This document shows, piece by piece, positions 50,664 to 59,360 of a DNA stretch of 64,000 nucleotides (the stretch's first letter is position 1; the number at the start of each line of letters is the position of its first letter). Under the pieces are notes generated by a model that saw only the letters and a list, made by a program, of their open reading frames with translations, searched no databases and was not told the origin of the DNA. Origin of the DNA: Rubricella sp038526735 (GTDB lineage Bacteria; Pseudomonadota; Alphaproteobacteria; Rhodobacterales; Rhodobacteraceae); contig JBCBGM010000005.1 of NCBI GenBank assembly GCA_038526735.1, positions 29,807-93,806 of the forward strand, written 5' to 3'. A program made the position numbers and the translations under genes.

Positions 50664-50986
50664 GCGATCCCCTCCAACGGCGCGCCCGCTTTGCGCAGCG
50701 CTTCAAACCCACCCCGCACATAGACCGCATCACGCCCATGCAACCGCGCGAGCGCGCAGGCAAACTGGCTGACCTCATGCCCATGCACGCAGAAAAACGC
50801 GATTTGGCGGTCGATGCTCAGCAGCGGATGCGTGTGGGTAAACTCGAACGGATCAATCCACGCCGACCCCACAACCGCCTGCCCAGATGTTAGGCGGGCG
50901 GGCGATTTGCGGACATCAAACAACGGCACCCTCAGGCGCAAACAGTTTTCGTCGGAAAGACAGGGAAGGGAATAGTCAGTGCTCAT
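50660..50986 (-). CDS. Rhodanese-like protein linked to chrA
   Basis: 108 residues from the ATG at 50986. A single rhodanese fold with the active cysteine in FFCVHGHEVSQFAC; RVPLFDVRKSPAR is the usual opening of the domain. It overlaps the chrA start by four bases (ATGA) and so is the first gene of a chromate operon. Rhodaneses near chrA are taken to act in chromate resistance; direct activity is not known. Confidence 0.85.
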   Translation of the reverse strand: MSTDYSLPCLSDENCLRLRVPLFDVRKSPARLTSGQAVVGSAWIDPFEFTHTHPLLSIDRQIAFFCVHGHEVSQFACALARLHGRDAVYVRGGFEALRKAGAPLEGIA

Positions 50987-51106
50987 AGCATCACTCCATA
51001 GCGTCGGTTTACGACACTTGGGTGAGACCCACCACGAGCCGGGGGGTCGTCTTCCCCGCAACCGATGTGGTAGGCGACCAAGCGCAGTCAACGCAAGGAG
51101 AATGCG

Positions 51107-51733
51107 ATGCGGCTCGATCATCTGGTTGTGGGGGCAGCGACGCTCAAAGAGGGCACGCGCTGGATGTCGGAGTTGCTCGATTGTCCGCCAGTGGGTTCTG
51201 GCAAGCACGCCGACATGAGCACCCACAACGCTCTCTGGCGCATCGGCTCTGCCTATCTCGAAGTGATCGCGATTGATCCGGACGCGCCCGCGCTGTCCTC
51301 CCCGCGCTGGTATGGTCTCGACCAGCCTGAGACGCGGGAACGACTGGCGGAGCATCCCCGGCTGCTCACCTGGGTGGTTGAACCTGCGACGCTGGAAGAG
51401 ATGCAGGCTCTCATGCCGTTTGAAACCGGCAAGGCGCGCACGTTCTCTCGCGATACGCTGTCATGGCGGCTGACAGTGCCAGATGACGGGCTGCCGCCTC
51501 TGCACGGCACACAGCCAACCTTGATCGCGTGGGACGAAGGCTCTCAATCACCCGGCGTGAGCCTGGAGGATCAAGGCCTCCAACTCGACCACATCGCGCT
51601 TGGCACGGACCCCAAGCTCTTTGACATGATCGAGGGGATGGAGCGGGATTTTGAGCTCACCCGTTCCGTCATCACACCCAACCTGACCGCCACGATCACG
51701 CGCGCTGATGGCGTGAAAATCGTGATCGACTGA
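51107..51733 (+). CDS. VOC/glyoxalase-like family protein
   Basis: 208 residues. MRLDHLVVGAATLKEGTRW is the opening of glyoxalase-type (Glyoxalase_3) domains and LQLDHIALGTDP begins a second, related unit. His residues in both strands could form part of a metal site. The enzyme reaction is unknown. Downstream is the convergent yggT gene, two bases apart. Confidence 0.84.
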   Translation: MRLDHLVVGAATLKEGTRWMSELLDCPPVGSGKHADMSTHNALWRIGSAYLEVIAIDPDAPALSSPRWYGLDQPETRERLAEHPRLLTWVVEPATLEEMQALMPFETGKARTFSRDTLSWRLTVPDDGLPPLHGTQPTLIAWDEGSQSPGVSLEDQGLQLDHIALGTDPKLFDMIEGMERDFELTRSVITPNLTATITRADGVKIVID

Positions 51734-51735
51734 CG

Positions 51736-52014
51736 CTAAATCAGGTTGTTGCGGATGATGATCTCAAGCGCGTACAGCCCGAAGATGAAGATCAGCGGCG
51801 CCAGATCCAACCCGCCCATCTGCGGCAGCGCGTTGCGGATTGGGCCATAGACTGGCTCAAGCAGGCGGTTCAGGCCCGACCAAAGCTGATACACAAACTG
51901 TTGGTGGATGTTGATCACGTTGAACATGATCAGCCAGCTCATGATGATATGGATGAGCACGATAAAAAAGGCGATGTCGATCGCGAGCAGGATGATCAGT
52001 GCGAGAGAGGTCAT
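51736..52014 (-). CDS. YggT family integral membrane protein
   Basis: 92 residues from the ATG at 52014. Two hydrophobic segments (about 4-28 and 68-88) flank a loop with FNVINIHQQFVYQLWSGLNRLLEPVYGPIRNALPQMGGLDLAPLIF (in part), the YGGT signature. YggT proteins are linked to osmotic and envelope homeostasis. A 14-bp palindrome lies 66 bases upstream. Confidence 0.92.
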   Translation of the reverse strand: MTSLALIILLAIDIAFFIVLIHIIMSWLIMFNVINIHQQFVYQLWSGLNRLLEPVYGPIRNALPQMGGLDLAPLIFIFGLYALEIIIRNNLI

Positions 52015-52079
52015 GCAACTTTTCCAGTGTATCTTTGAGATGCACGTAGTCTCCGGCAAAGACCTGCGCAAGTCTGGCC

Positions 52080-52093
52080 ACGTTACGTAACGT
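52080..52093. promoter_or_regulatory. 14-bp palindrome in the yggT/thioesterase control region
   Basis: ACGTTACGTAACGT is a perfect palindrome placed between two divergent genes, 66 bases from the yggT start and 83 from the thioesterase start. It looks like an operator; the regulator is unknown. Confidence 0.5.
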
Positions 52094-52175
52094 TTCGACC
52101 GGAACTGTGGCGAAAGTCACGGTGTGTCTTAACTGGCAAGTTTACCTCGTCGCTCGTGTGCCTTGAGTGCAGCCT

Positions 52176-52706
52176 ATGTATCCTTTTTTTCGCCTCGTCG
52201 CGCATACCCTCTCCGCCTACCGCAAACCGAAGCTTCCGGTAGATGCGGTGCATTCCTCCAGCCATATCTGTTGGCCCACTGACATCGATATGTTCGGAGA
52301 GATGAACCACGGGCGGATTTTGACGGTCTTTGACCAGGGCCGGTTTGGCTTGGCCGCACGGAACGGGTTGCTGGATGTGGTGCTCAAGCAAGGCTGGGCG
52401 TTGACGATGGCGGGTGTCTCGGTTCGGTATCGCCGGCGGATCCTGCCGTTCCGCCGCTACGAGATGCGCTCAAAGTTTTGGGGTCTCGACGACCGGTTCA
52501 TGTATCTGGAGCAATCGATGTGGCGCAACGGTGAGTGCTGCGCCTCAGCCCTTTACCGCACAACCGCGCTGCGTTCCGGCAAAATGGTTCCGGTTGCCGA
52601 GGTGGCCGCGGCGCTTAACGTCAATCCAGAAGACTACCCGGTGCTAGACTGGGTCGAAGACTGGGCGCAAGCGGACGCAAAACGCCCTTGGCCGCCCCTA
52701 AGCTGA
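52176..52706 (+). CDS. Thioesterase family protein (4HBT-like, THEM6 type)
   Basis: 176 residues from the ATG at 52176 (GTG at 52167 is possible). The WPTDIDMFGEMNHGRILTVFDQGRFGLAARNG block resembles the hotdog thioesterase active-site helix of the acyl-ACP/THEM6-like group. The GWALTMAGVSVRYRRRI and FMYLEQSMWRNGE strands follow. Substrate unknown; likely acts on acyl thioesters. Divergent from yggT. Confidence 0.83.
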   Translation: MYPFFRLVAHTLSAYRKPKLPVDAVHSSSHICWPTDIDMFGEMNHGRILTVFDQGRFGLAARNGLLDVVLKQGWALTMAGVSVRYRRRILPFRRYEMRSKFWGLDDRFMYLEQSMWRNGECCASALYRTTALRSGKMVPVAEVAAALNVNPEDYPVLDWVEDWAQADAKRPWPPLS

Positions 52707-52813
52707 GCACAATGCAACACACCACCTGAAAGATTTTCGTCACCCAACGCAAAGGGTTGCGCGAAACCGTTTGTGCTGATCCCCTCCGCCTCACCGACGG
52801 TGGAGAAGAATGT

Positions 52814-54151
52814 ATGGCTGAGGTGTCACGTAAAGGTGTCTGGGGCTGGATGCTCTTTGACTGGGCGAGCCAGCCGTTTCACACTCTGCTGATCACATTT
52901 ATCTTCGGCGCGTATTTTGTGAACGTTGTGGCCCCCGACCCAATCACTGGGCAGGCGACCTGGGGCTGGATGCTTGCGGCCTCAGGTGCATTCATCGCGA
53001 TCCTTGCCCCGATCCTCGGCTCCATGGCCGACGCGGTTGGCCCCCGCAAACCGTGGATCTTTGGCTTTTCGATTTTCTATGTGCTCGGGTCAGCAGCACT
53101 TTGGTTTGCTGTCCCCGACATGCCCGACCCGATTTGGATTTTGATCGCCTTTGGCGTGGGCCTTGTCGGCGTCGAATTTGCCACCGTTTTCACCAACGCA
53201 ATGTTGCCCGACCTCGGCCCACCAGAGAAGGTGGGGGCTTTGTCCGGCAACGGATGGGCGATGGGCTATGCGGGGGGTATTGTCTCCCTCATCATCGCGC
53301 TCGGATTTTTGATCGGCAGCCCCGAGACGGGCGCAACGCTTTTGGGATTTGCACCGCTCTTCGGCCTAGACCCGGCGATGGGTGAAGGGGAGCGCGCCAC
53401 CGGCGTTTTGACAGCGGTTTGGTATGTCGTTTTCATGATCCCGCTGTTTCTGTTCACGCCAGATCGCCCCCGCAATGCGGTGACCTCGGCCCTGAACTCC
53501 GGTTTGCAAGACTTACGCGGTACTTTGAAAACGCTGCCCGCCCGCAAGAGCTTCACCTCATACCTCATCTCTTCCATGTTTTACCGCGACGCACTCAACG
53601 GCCTCTTCGCCTTTGGTGGGCTCTACGCGACGGGCGTGCTGGGCTGGTCGATCATCCAACTTGGCGTGTTTGGGATCGTCGCCGCCGCGACCGGAGTTGT
53701 GGGCGCTGTGGTCGGTGGCCGCCTCGACGTGTCTCGCGGCCCCAAGCCTGTGGTGATGGGCTCAATTCTCATCCTCACGCTGATCTGTATCGCAGTTGTG
53801 ATGACAACGCCTACGCAGGTGATGGGCATCCCGGTCGCTGAGGGGTCGAGCGCGCCCACGGTGGCGTTTTATGTCTTTGGCGGCATTTTGGGCGCGATGG
53901 CCGGGTCGGTGCAGGCTGCATCGCGGACTTTGCTGGTGCGCCAATCCAGCCAAGGCGCAATGACACAGAGCTTTGGCCTTTACGCACTCACCGGAAAAGC
54001 TACCGCGTGGCTGGCACCCGTCTCGGTCGCCGCCGCCACTACCGTCACAGAAAGCCAACGCTTCGGGATCGTTCCGATTATCGTGCTGTTTCTGATTGGC
54101 GGGCTTTTGCTCGTCGCGGTCAAACCGGAGGGTGACGATGCGCCTACTTAG
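52814..54151 (+). CDS. MFS transporter, UMF1/Atg22-like
   Basis: 445 residues from the ATG at 52814 with GGAG just upstream. Twelve hydrophobic segments. The MLFDWASQPFHTLLITFIFGAYF opening is characteristic of the UMF1 (Atg22-like vacuolar effluxer) family. Substrate unknown. The next gene, mepA, begins 14 bases before its stop, so the two are translated together. Confidence 0.88.
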   Translation: MAEVSRKGVWGWMLFDWASQPFHTLLITFIFGAYFVNVVAPDPITGQATWGWMLAASGAFIAILAPILGSMADAVGPRKPWIFGFSIFYVLGSAALWFAVPDMPDPIWILIAFGVGLVGVEFATVFTNAMLPDLGPPEKVGALSGNGWAMGYAGGIVSLIIALGFLIGSPETGATLLGFAPLFGLDPAMGEGERATGVLTAVWYVVFMIPLFLFTPDRPRNAVTSALNSGLQDLRGTLKTLPARKSFTSYLISSMFYRDALNGLFAFGGLYATGVLGWSIIQLGVFGIVAAATGVVGAVVGGRLDVSRGPKPVVMGSILILTLICIAVVMTTPTQVMGIPVAEGSSAPTVAFYVFGGILGAMAGSVQAASRTLLVRQSSQGAMTQSFGLYALTGKATAWLAPVSVAAATTVTESQRFGIVPIIVLFLIGGLLLVAVKPEGDDAPT

Positions 54152-55010
54152 CCTTGCCGCAGCCCTACTCTGCGCGGTGCCTGCGGTCGCCAACGAATGG
54201 GGTTCTGCCCGCCTGGAGTTCGGTGCCGTAGACGGGCCGAGCTTAGCAGTGCCAGAGGCCTATGGCTCTTATGCTCGTGGCTGCATTGCGGGTGCGGTTG
54301 AGCTGGAGGAAACGGGCCCAACCTGGCAGGCCATGCGCCTCTCGCGCAATCGCAACTGGGGCCATCCCGAGACCATCGATTTCTTGAAAGAGCTAAGCGT
54401 TTTCGCAGCCACCCAACCAGGGTGGGAGGGGCTCTATATCGGCGACATCTCACAACCACGCGGCGGGCCGATGCTGACCGGGCACCGCTCGCACCAGATG
54501 GGGCTCGACGCGGATATATGGATGCTCCCACCAGACAGGCTCAACCTCACTTATAACGAACGGCAAAACCTGTCCTCTATCCCGATCACCGATGACTTCA
54601 GAACCCTCAATGAAAACTGGGGCGATGGGCATTTCGAGGTGATCAAACGCGCGGCCCAAGACCCACGGATCGCGCGGATTTTTGTGACCGCACCCGCCAA
54701 ACTCCACATGTGCGCGACAGAGACCGGAGACCGCTCTTATCTGCGCAAAATCCGGCCCTGGTGGGGACACTTCTACCATTTCCATATCCGTCTGCATTGC
54801 CCAGAGGGGGAGGCTGGCTGCCGCAATCAGGCTCCGCCACCCCCCGGAGATGGATGCGATGAAACGCTAGCATGGTGGGTGTCTGACGATGCGCTCGTGC
54901 CCAAACCACGCCCCGTCAGACCCACCAACGCCCCTGCCCCACGCGGGCGCGCGCCCTTGCGCTTGGCCGATCTTCCAGAGCAGTGCGCCCCAATTCTGCG
55001 GACACAGTGA
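54138..55010 (+). CDS. mepA: Penicillin-insensitive murein endopeptidase
   Basis: 290 residues from the ATG at 54138 (GGAGGGTGAC). Signal peptide (about 1-19, ending AVAN) directs it to the periplasm. LAS-type zinc motifs SHQMGLDADIW and FYHFHIRLHC supply the ligands. MepA cuts the D-Ala-meso-DAP cross-links of peptidoglycan. The start overlaps the MFS gene and the stop overlaps the phytase-like gene start (GTGA). Confidence 0.92.
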   Translation: MRLLSLAAALLCAVPAVANEWGSARLEFGAVDGPSLAVPEAYGSYARGCIAGAVELEETGPTWQAMRLSRNRNWGHPETIDFLKELSVFAATQPGWEGLYIGDISQPRGGPMLTGHRSHQMGLDADIWMLPPDRLNLTYNERQNLSSIPITDDFRTLNENWGDGHFEVIKRAAQDPRIARIFVTAPAKLHMCATETGDRSYLRKIRPWWGHFYHFHIRLHCPEGEAGCRNQAPPPPGDGCDETLAWWVSDDALVPKPRPVRPTNAPAPRGRAPLRLADLPEQCAPILRTQ

Positions 55011-55897
55011 GACGCCTCTTTCCACTCCTCGTGTCACTGATGCTCGCCACCGTCGGGGCGCGAGCGCAAACGCTTGAGCCGATCTCACAGCTCGTCTGGC
55101 GCAGTGACCTACCGGGGTTCGGCGGATGGTCAGGCCTTGTGATGGACCCGGACGGCACAGCCTTTTGGGCCGTGTCAGATCGCGGAAGGCTAATCAGAGC
55201 CAGCGTTCTGCGCGCGCAGTCGGGCCGCATTCTTTCGATCCGCGAAGAGCGCATCCTCCCGCTGCAAAGCCCCCGCGGCGGTTTCCTAAGTCGCTTCTTT
55301 GATGATAGCGAGGGGCTCACCCGTGTCGACAACGGCTTTTTCGTAAGCTTTGAGGGCGAGCACCGGATCGCATATCTCGAAAATCCAGAGGCGCGCACGC
55401 GACCTCGCCCACGAGACCCCAGATTTGAGCGGTTTGGCGTCAACAGCGGGCTAGAGGCACTGGCCACCGATGCGAACGGTCGCATCCTCGCGATCCCTGA
55501 ACGCTCCGGCGGGAGCAAACGGCCGTTTCCCGTCTTTCGCTGGGACGGCATCGACTGGGAGATCCCGTACCGCATCCCGCGTGAAGGGGATTTTCTGCCC
55601 ACCGGGGCGGACCTTGGCCCGGACGGCAAACTCTATCTGCTCGAACGAAGCTTCAGCTTTCTCGGTGGGTTTCGCATCCGCATCCGCCGGTTTGAGCTGG
55701 GTGATCAGGAACTCCTTGAGCCAGAGGTCCTGCTGATCGGCGGATCCAACGCCTATGATAACGCCGAAGGGATCAGCCTGTGGCGCGCGCCGGGGGGTGA
55801 AATCCGCCTCTCGATCATCTCTGACAACAATTTCCAGCCGCTCCAACGCACGATCTTGAGCGAGTTTCGCGTGCAAGAAGCGCCCAGCCGCGATTGA
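55007..55897 (+). CDS. Esterase-like/phytase-like periplasmic protein
   Basis: 296 residues from the GTG at 55007, which overlaps the mepA stop; GTG at 54983 would add eight residues. A signal peptide (about 1-21, ending GARAQ) is followed by a beta-propeller-like domain: GWSGLVMDPDGTAFWAVSDRGRL, DDSEGLTR, GLEALATDANGRILAIPERS, DNAEGISLWR. This is the esterase-like activity of phytase family (PF13449). Substrate unknown. dapD follows 58 bases later. Confidence 0.84.
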   Translation: MRRLFPLLVSLMLATVGARAQTLEPISQLVWRSDLPGFGGWSGLVMDPDGTAFWAVSDRGRLIRASVLRAQSGRILSIREERILPLQSPRGGFLSRFFDDSEGLTRVDNGFFVSFEGEHRIAYLENPEARTRPRPRDPRFERFGVNSGLEALATDANGRILAIPERSGGSKRPFPVFRWDGIDWEIPYRIPREGDFLPTGADLGPDGKLYLLERSFSFLGGFRIRIRRFELGDQELLEPEVLLIGGSNAYDNAEGISLWRAPGGEIRLSIISDNNFQPLQRTILSEFRVQEAPSRD

Positions 55898-55955
55898 ACC
55901 CCGGCGCGCATCGGGTTACGTCGCGCGCAAGCCCACATCTCGCGGAGACGCCACC

Positions 55956-56786
55956 ATGACCGACATCGCCCAGTTGGAAACCGCAATCGAAGCTGCTTGG
56001 GAGGCGCGCGCCGACATCACGCCCGCAACCACCGGCGAAACGCGAGAGGCCATCGAAGAGACACTCAACGCGCTCGATGGCGGCTCTTTGCGGGTTGCGC
56101 AAAAGCAGGACGATGGCTCTTGGCACGTAAACCAATGGGCCAAAAAGGCCGTGCTTTTGGGCTTTCGGATCAAAGATATGGAAATGCAAGGCGGCTCCCC
56201 ACAAGGCGGTGGCTGGTGGGACAAGGTCGACAGCAAGTGGAAAGACTGGGGCGACAACCAGTGGCGTGCTGCTGGCTTTCGTGCGGTGCCGAACTGCGTG
56301 GTCCGCAAGTCGGCCTATATCGCGCCAGGCGTCGTCCTGATGCCCTCTTTCGTGAACCTCGGCGCCTATGTCGACGAGGGCACAATGGTGGACACATGGG
56401 CCACCGTCGGCTCCTGCGCGCAGATCGGCAAAAACGTGCACCTCTCGGGCGGCGTTGGCATCGGGGGCGTTCTGGAGCCCATGCAAGCGGGCCCCACGAT
56501 CATCGAAGACAACTGCTTTATCGGAGCGCGCTCCGAGGTGGTCGAAGGCGTTATCGTGCGCGAGGGTGCGGTGCTTGGGATGGGCGTCTACATCGGACAA
56601 TCCACCAAAATCGTCGATCGCGAGACCGGAGAGGTGATGTACGGCGAGGTTCCGCCCTACTCGGTCGTCGTTTCGGGCACGATGCCCTCTAAGAACAATG
56701 TCAGCCTCTATTGCGCGGTGATCGTGAAGCGCGTGGATGAAAAGACACGCTCGAAGACTGGCATCAACGAGCTGTTGCGAGACTAA
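55956..56786 (+). CDS. dapD: Tetrahydrodipicolinate N-succinyltransferase
   Basis: 276 residues with an N-terminal helical domain and a left-handed beta-helix of hexapeptide repeats (VVRKSAYIAPGVVLMPSFVNLGAYVDEGTMVDTWATVG in part). It transfers succinyl from succinyl-CoA in lysine/diaminopimelate synthesis. A G-rich hairpin element and a small gene follow, then an aldo/keto reductase and dapE, so this is a dap locus. Confidence 0.96.
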   Translation: MTDIAQLETAIEAAWEARADITPATTGETREAIEETLNALDGGSLRVAQKQDDGSWHVNQWAKKAVLLGFRIKDMEMQGGSPQGGGWWDKVDSKWKDWGDNQWRAAGFRAVPNCVVRKSAYIAPGVVLMPSFVNLGAYVDEGTMVDTWATVGSCAQIGKNVHLSGGVGIGGVLEPMQAGPTIIEDNCFIGARSEVVEGVIVREGAVLGMGVYIGQSTKIVDRETGEVMYGEVPPYSVVVSGTMPSKNNVSLYCAVIVKRVDEKTRSKTGINELLRD

Positions 56787-56790
56787 GGTA

Positions 56791-56856
56791 GGGGGCGCTG
56801 CCCCCCTGTCGGGCTGCGCCCGCCATTCCCCCCGAGGTATTTGGATCAAGATGAAG
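56791..56856 (+). repeat. G-rich hairpin/GGTATTT intergenic element, TCAAGATGAAG subtype
   Basis: Hairpins GGGGGC/GCCCCC (56791-56805) and GGGC/GCCC (56811-56821), then a C-run, AGGTATTT and TCAAGATGAAG, ending three bases before the ATG at 56859. A close relative lies at 60473-60568 on the minus strand. The AAGATGAAG end probably acts as the ribosome-binding region for the next gene. Confidence 0.75.
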
Positions 56857-56858
56857 AT

Positions 56859-57149
56859 ATGGACGTTTTCACGCTGATCGTGAGCTTGGGGCGGAAAGAG
56901 GGTGACGGCCTTCCTGACGCGGCAACCGGTGGGGCGATGATGCTTTATGCGCCGGGGCGCGACGAGAAAGAGGCCGTCAATGATGCGGTGCGCTTGTTGC
57001 GGGATGCGGGGCTGAATGTGCTGGAGGTCTCCAGCGAGGGAACTGAGAGCGAGCGCGGCGATTTGCAAAGCGATGAGCGAGAGTTGATCGCCAAGGCACG
57101 TGCGGAAAACAGCGTCGTGGTTGTTCAGACCGAAGCGCTTTATGATTGA
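56859..57149 (+). CDS. Conserved small protein in the dap cluster
   Basis: 96 residues from the ATG at 56859 (TTG at 56841 is an alternative). Ferredoxin-like or alpha/beta pattern: MDVFTLIVSLGRKEGD, GAMMLYAPGRDEKEAVNDAVRLLRDAGLNVLEVSSEG, RAENSVVVVQTEALYD. No named domain is recognised. Between dapD and the aldo/keto reductase, it follows an intergenic element that supplies its ribosome-binding region. Confidence 0.75.
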   Translation: MDVFTLIVSLGRKEGDGLPDAATGGAMMLYAPGRDEKEAVNDAVRLLRDAGLNVLEVSSEGTESERGDLQSDERELIAKARAENSVVVVQTEALYD

Positions 57150-57161
57150 GGACAGCGGACC

Positions 57162-58208
57162 ATGCGTATGACGAAACTGGGGCGCACCGGCATCGATGTC
57201 AGCGACATCTGTCTGGGCACGATGACCTGGGGCACGCAAAACACAGAGGCCGAGGCCCATGCCCAGATCGAGCGCGCACTAGAGCGCGCGGTGAACTTTC
57301 TCGACACTGCAGAGATGTATCCGACCACACCACCCGGGCGCGAGACGCAGGGCCTGACCGAAACTTACATCGGTACCTGGCTGGCAAAATCCGGGCGGCG
57401 GGATGAGGTGGTGATCGCGACCAAGATCATCGGCAAGGGCTCTCGCACAGTGCGCGATGGGGGGGCGATCACGCCTGAGGCAATCAAGATTGCGGTCGAG
57501 GATAGCCGCATGCGGCTGCAGACGGACGTCATCGACCTCTACCAACTGCATTGGCCCAACCGCGGCTCGTATAGCTTTCGGCAGAACTGGACGTATTCGG
57601 CAGCGGGCAAAGACTACGCAGCGATCCGTGATGATCTGAAAAGCACGCTCGAAGCGCTTGCCGAAGAGCAGGCCGCCGGGCGCATCGCGCATATCGGGGT
57701 GTCGAATGACACCGCCTGGGGCATGATGACGATGCTGCGGCTGTCAGATGAGTTGGGCCTACCACGCATCCAGTCGGTTCAGAATGAATATGGGCTAATG
57801 TACCGGCAGTTTGACCTGGATTTGGCTGAACTGGCGCTTGCTGAAGACGTGCCTTTGCTCGCCTACTCCCCGCTTGCGGCGGGGATTTTGACCGGGAAAT
57901 ACCGTGGGGGCGTTGTTCCCGCAGGGTCTCGCCGCGATGTGAGCTCCGGCAATCTGGGGGGGCGTGTGACAGAGCGGGCCCCGCTTGCAGTGGAGGCTTA
58001 TGCCAAGATCGCCGAACGCCATGACATCAGCCTCACGAAACTCGCCATCGCGTTTGCCCGCTCCCGCCCGTTCATGGGTAGCGTGATCATCGGGGCGACG
58101 AGCCTTGAGCAGCTCGATGAGGTGCTTGATGCGGGGGAGATTGACCTCTCGGAAGAGATCCTCGCTGAGATTGATGAGGCCCACAAAGCGCATCCTTGGC
58201 CGTATTGA
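57162..58208 (+). CDS. Aldo/keto reductase (Tas-like)
   Basis: 348 residues. The AKR catalytic residues are seen: D in FLDTAEMYP, Tyr in AEMYPTT, Lys in VIATKI, His in YQLHWPNR. GVSNDTAWG and YSPLAAGILTGKY support the Tas/YghZ-like branch. NADPH-linked carbonyl reduction; substrate unknown. It sits between the small gene and dapE, 3 bases from the latter. Confidence 0.9.
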   Translation: MRMTKLGRTGIDVSDICLGTMTWGTQNTEAEAHAQIERALERAVNFLDTAEMYPTTPPGRETQGLTETYIGTWLAKSGRRDEVVIATKIIGKGSRTVRDGGAITPEAIKIAVEDSRMRLQTDVIDLYQLHWPNRGSYSFRQNWTYSAAGKDYAAIRDDLKSTLEALAEEQAAGRIAHIGVSNDTAWGMMTMLRLSDELGLPRIQSVQNEYGLMYRQFDLDLAELALAEDVPLLAYSPLAAGILTGKYRGGVVPAGSRRDVSSGNLGGRVTERAPLAVEAYAKIAERHDISLTKLAIAFARSRPFMGSVIIGATSLEQLDEVLDAGEIDLSEEILAEIDEAHKAHPWPY

Positions 58209-58211
58209 CCC

Positions 58212-59360
58212 ATGACCACTGATCCCGTTGCCCTCACCCAGGCGCTTATTCGCTGCCCCTCGGTCACCCCGGCGGATGCAGGCGCGCTTGGCGTGCTCGA
58301 AGCGGTGCTGAGTGCCGCTGGCTTCACCTGCACGCGGGTGCCGCGCGGTGGCATTGAGAACCTCTTTGCCCGCTGGGGGGAACAGACCAACGCACCTGTG
58401 TTGGGGTTTAATGGCCATACCGATGTTGTCCCCGTCGGCGATGAGAGCGCGTGGCGCTTTCCTCCATTCGGCGCTGAGATTGTAGATGGCACGCTCTATG
58501 GGCGTGGGGCGTGTGACATGAAATCCGGCGTCGCGGCCTTTGCGGCAGCGGCAATCGATTTTGTGAAAGAGAGCCCTCCGAACGGCGCGATTGTGTTGGC
58601 GATCACAGGTGATGAGGAAGGCGATGCGCTCGACGGCACCCGCGCTCTGCTCGACTGGATGGCTGACAACGGTGCGCGCATGGATGCCTGCATCGTCGGA
58701 GAGCCGACTTGCCCAAACGTAATGGGCGAGATGATCAAGATAGGGCGGCGCGGGTCTTTGACCGCGCAGATCACCGCGACGGGGCGGCAGGGGCACGCGG
58801 CTTACCCGCACCGCGCACTGAACCCGCTCCCGGCGTTAATCCGCTACCTCGATACGCTCAACGCCCGTGAGCTTGACAGCGGCACCGCGCATTTCGATCC
58901 GTCCACTTTGGCGGTGACCACGATTGATGTGGGCAATCCGGCGAACAACGTGATCCCAGCGCAGGGGCGGGCAACGGTGAACATCCGCTTCAACGATGCG
59001 CATGAGAGCGAGACACTCAGCGCATGGCTGCGGGGTGAGGCTGAGCGCATTTCCACCGAAACGGGCGTGCAAATGGAGGTCTCGATCCGGGTGTCCGGGG
59101 AGAGCTTTGTGACCCCGCCGGGCGCGCTCTCAGACCTCGTCTCAAACGCAGTCGAGGCAGAAACTGGGCGCGTGCCGGAGCTTTCAACCAGCGGCGGAAC
59201 CTCGGATGCACGGTTCGTGAAGGACCACTGCCCGGTGGTCGAGGTTGGCCTCGTGGGGCAGTCGATGCACCAGGTTGATGAGCAAGTCGCGGTGGAACAC
59301 ATCCACCAACTCAAAGCTATCTACACGCGGATTCTGCGCAACTACTTCGCCGGTGAGTGA
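58212..59360 (+). CDS. dapE: Succinyl-diaminopimelate desuccinylase
   Basis: 382 residues, M20 metallopeptidase. Zinc ligands: GFNGHTDVVPVGD, GRGACDMKSG, TGDEEGDALDGT, VGEPTCP and the C-terminal H in QVDEQVAVEH. It converts N-succinyl-LL-DAP to LL-DAP, two steps after DapD. The last 19 bases overlap the convergent HisC-like gene. Confidence 0.95.
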   Translation: MTTDPVALTQALIRCPSVTPADAGALGVLEAVLSAAGFTCTRVPRGGIENLFARWGEQTNAPVLGFNGHTDVVPVGDESAWRFPPFGAEIVDGTLYGRGACDMKSGVAAFAAAAIDFVKESPPNGAIVLAITGDEEGDALDGTRALLDWMADNGARMDACIVGEPTCPNVMGEMIKIGRRGSLTAQITATGRQGHAAYPHRALNPLPALIRYLDTLNARELDSGTAHFDPSTLAVTTIDVGNPANNVIPAQGRATVNIRFNDAHESETLSAWLRGEAERISTETGVQMEVSIRVSGESFVTPPGALSDLVSNAVEAETGRVPELSTSGGTSDARFVKDHCPVVEVGLVGQSMHQVDEQVAVEHIHQLKAIYTRILRNYFAGE

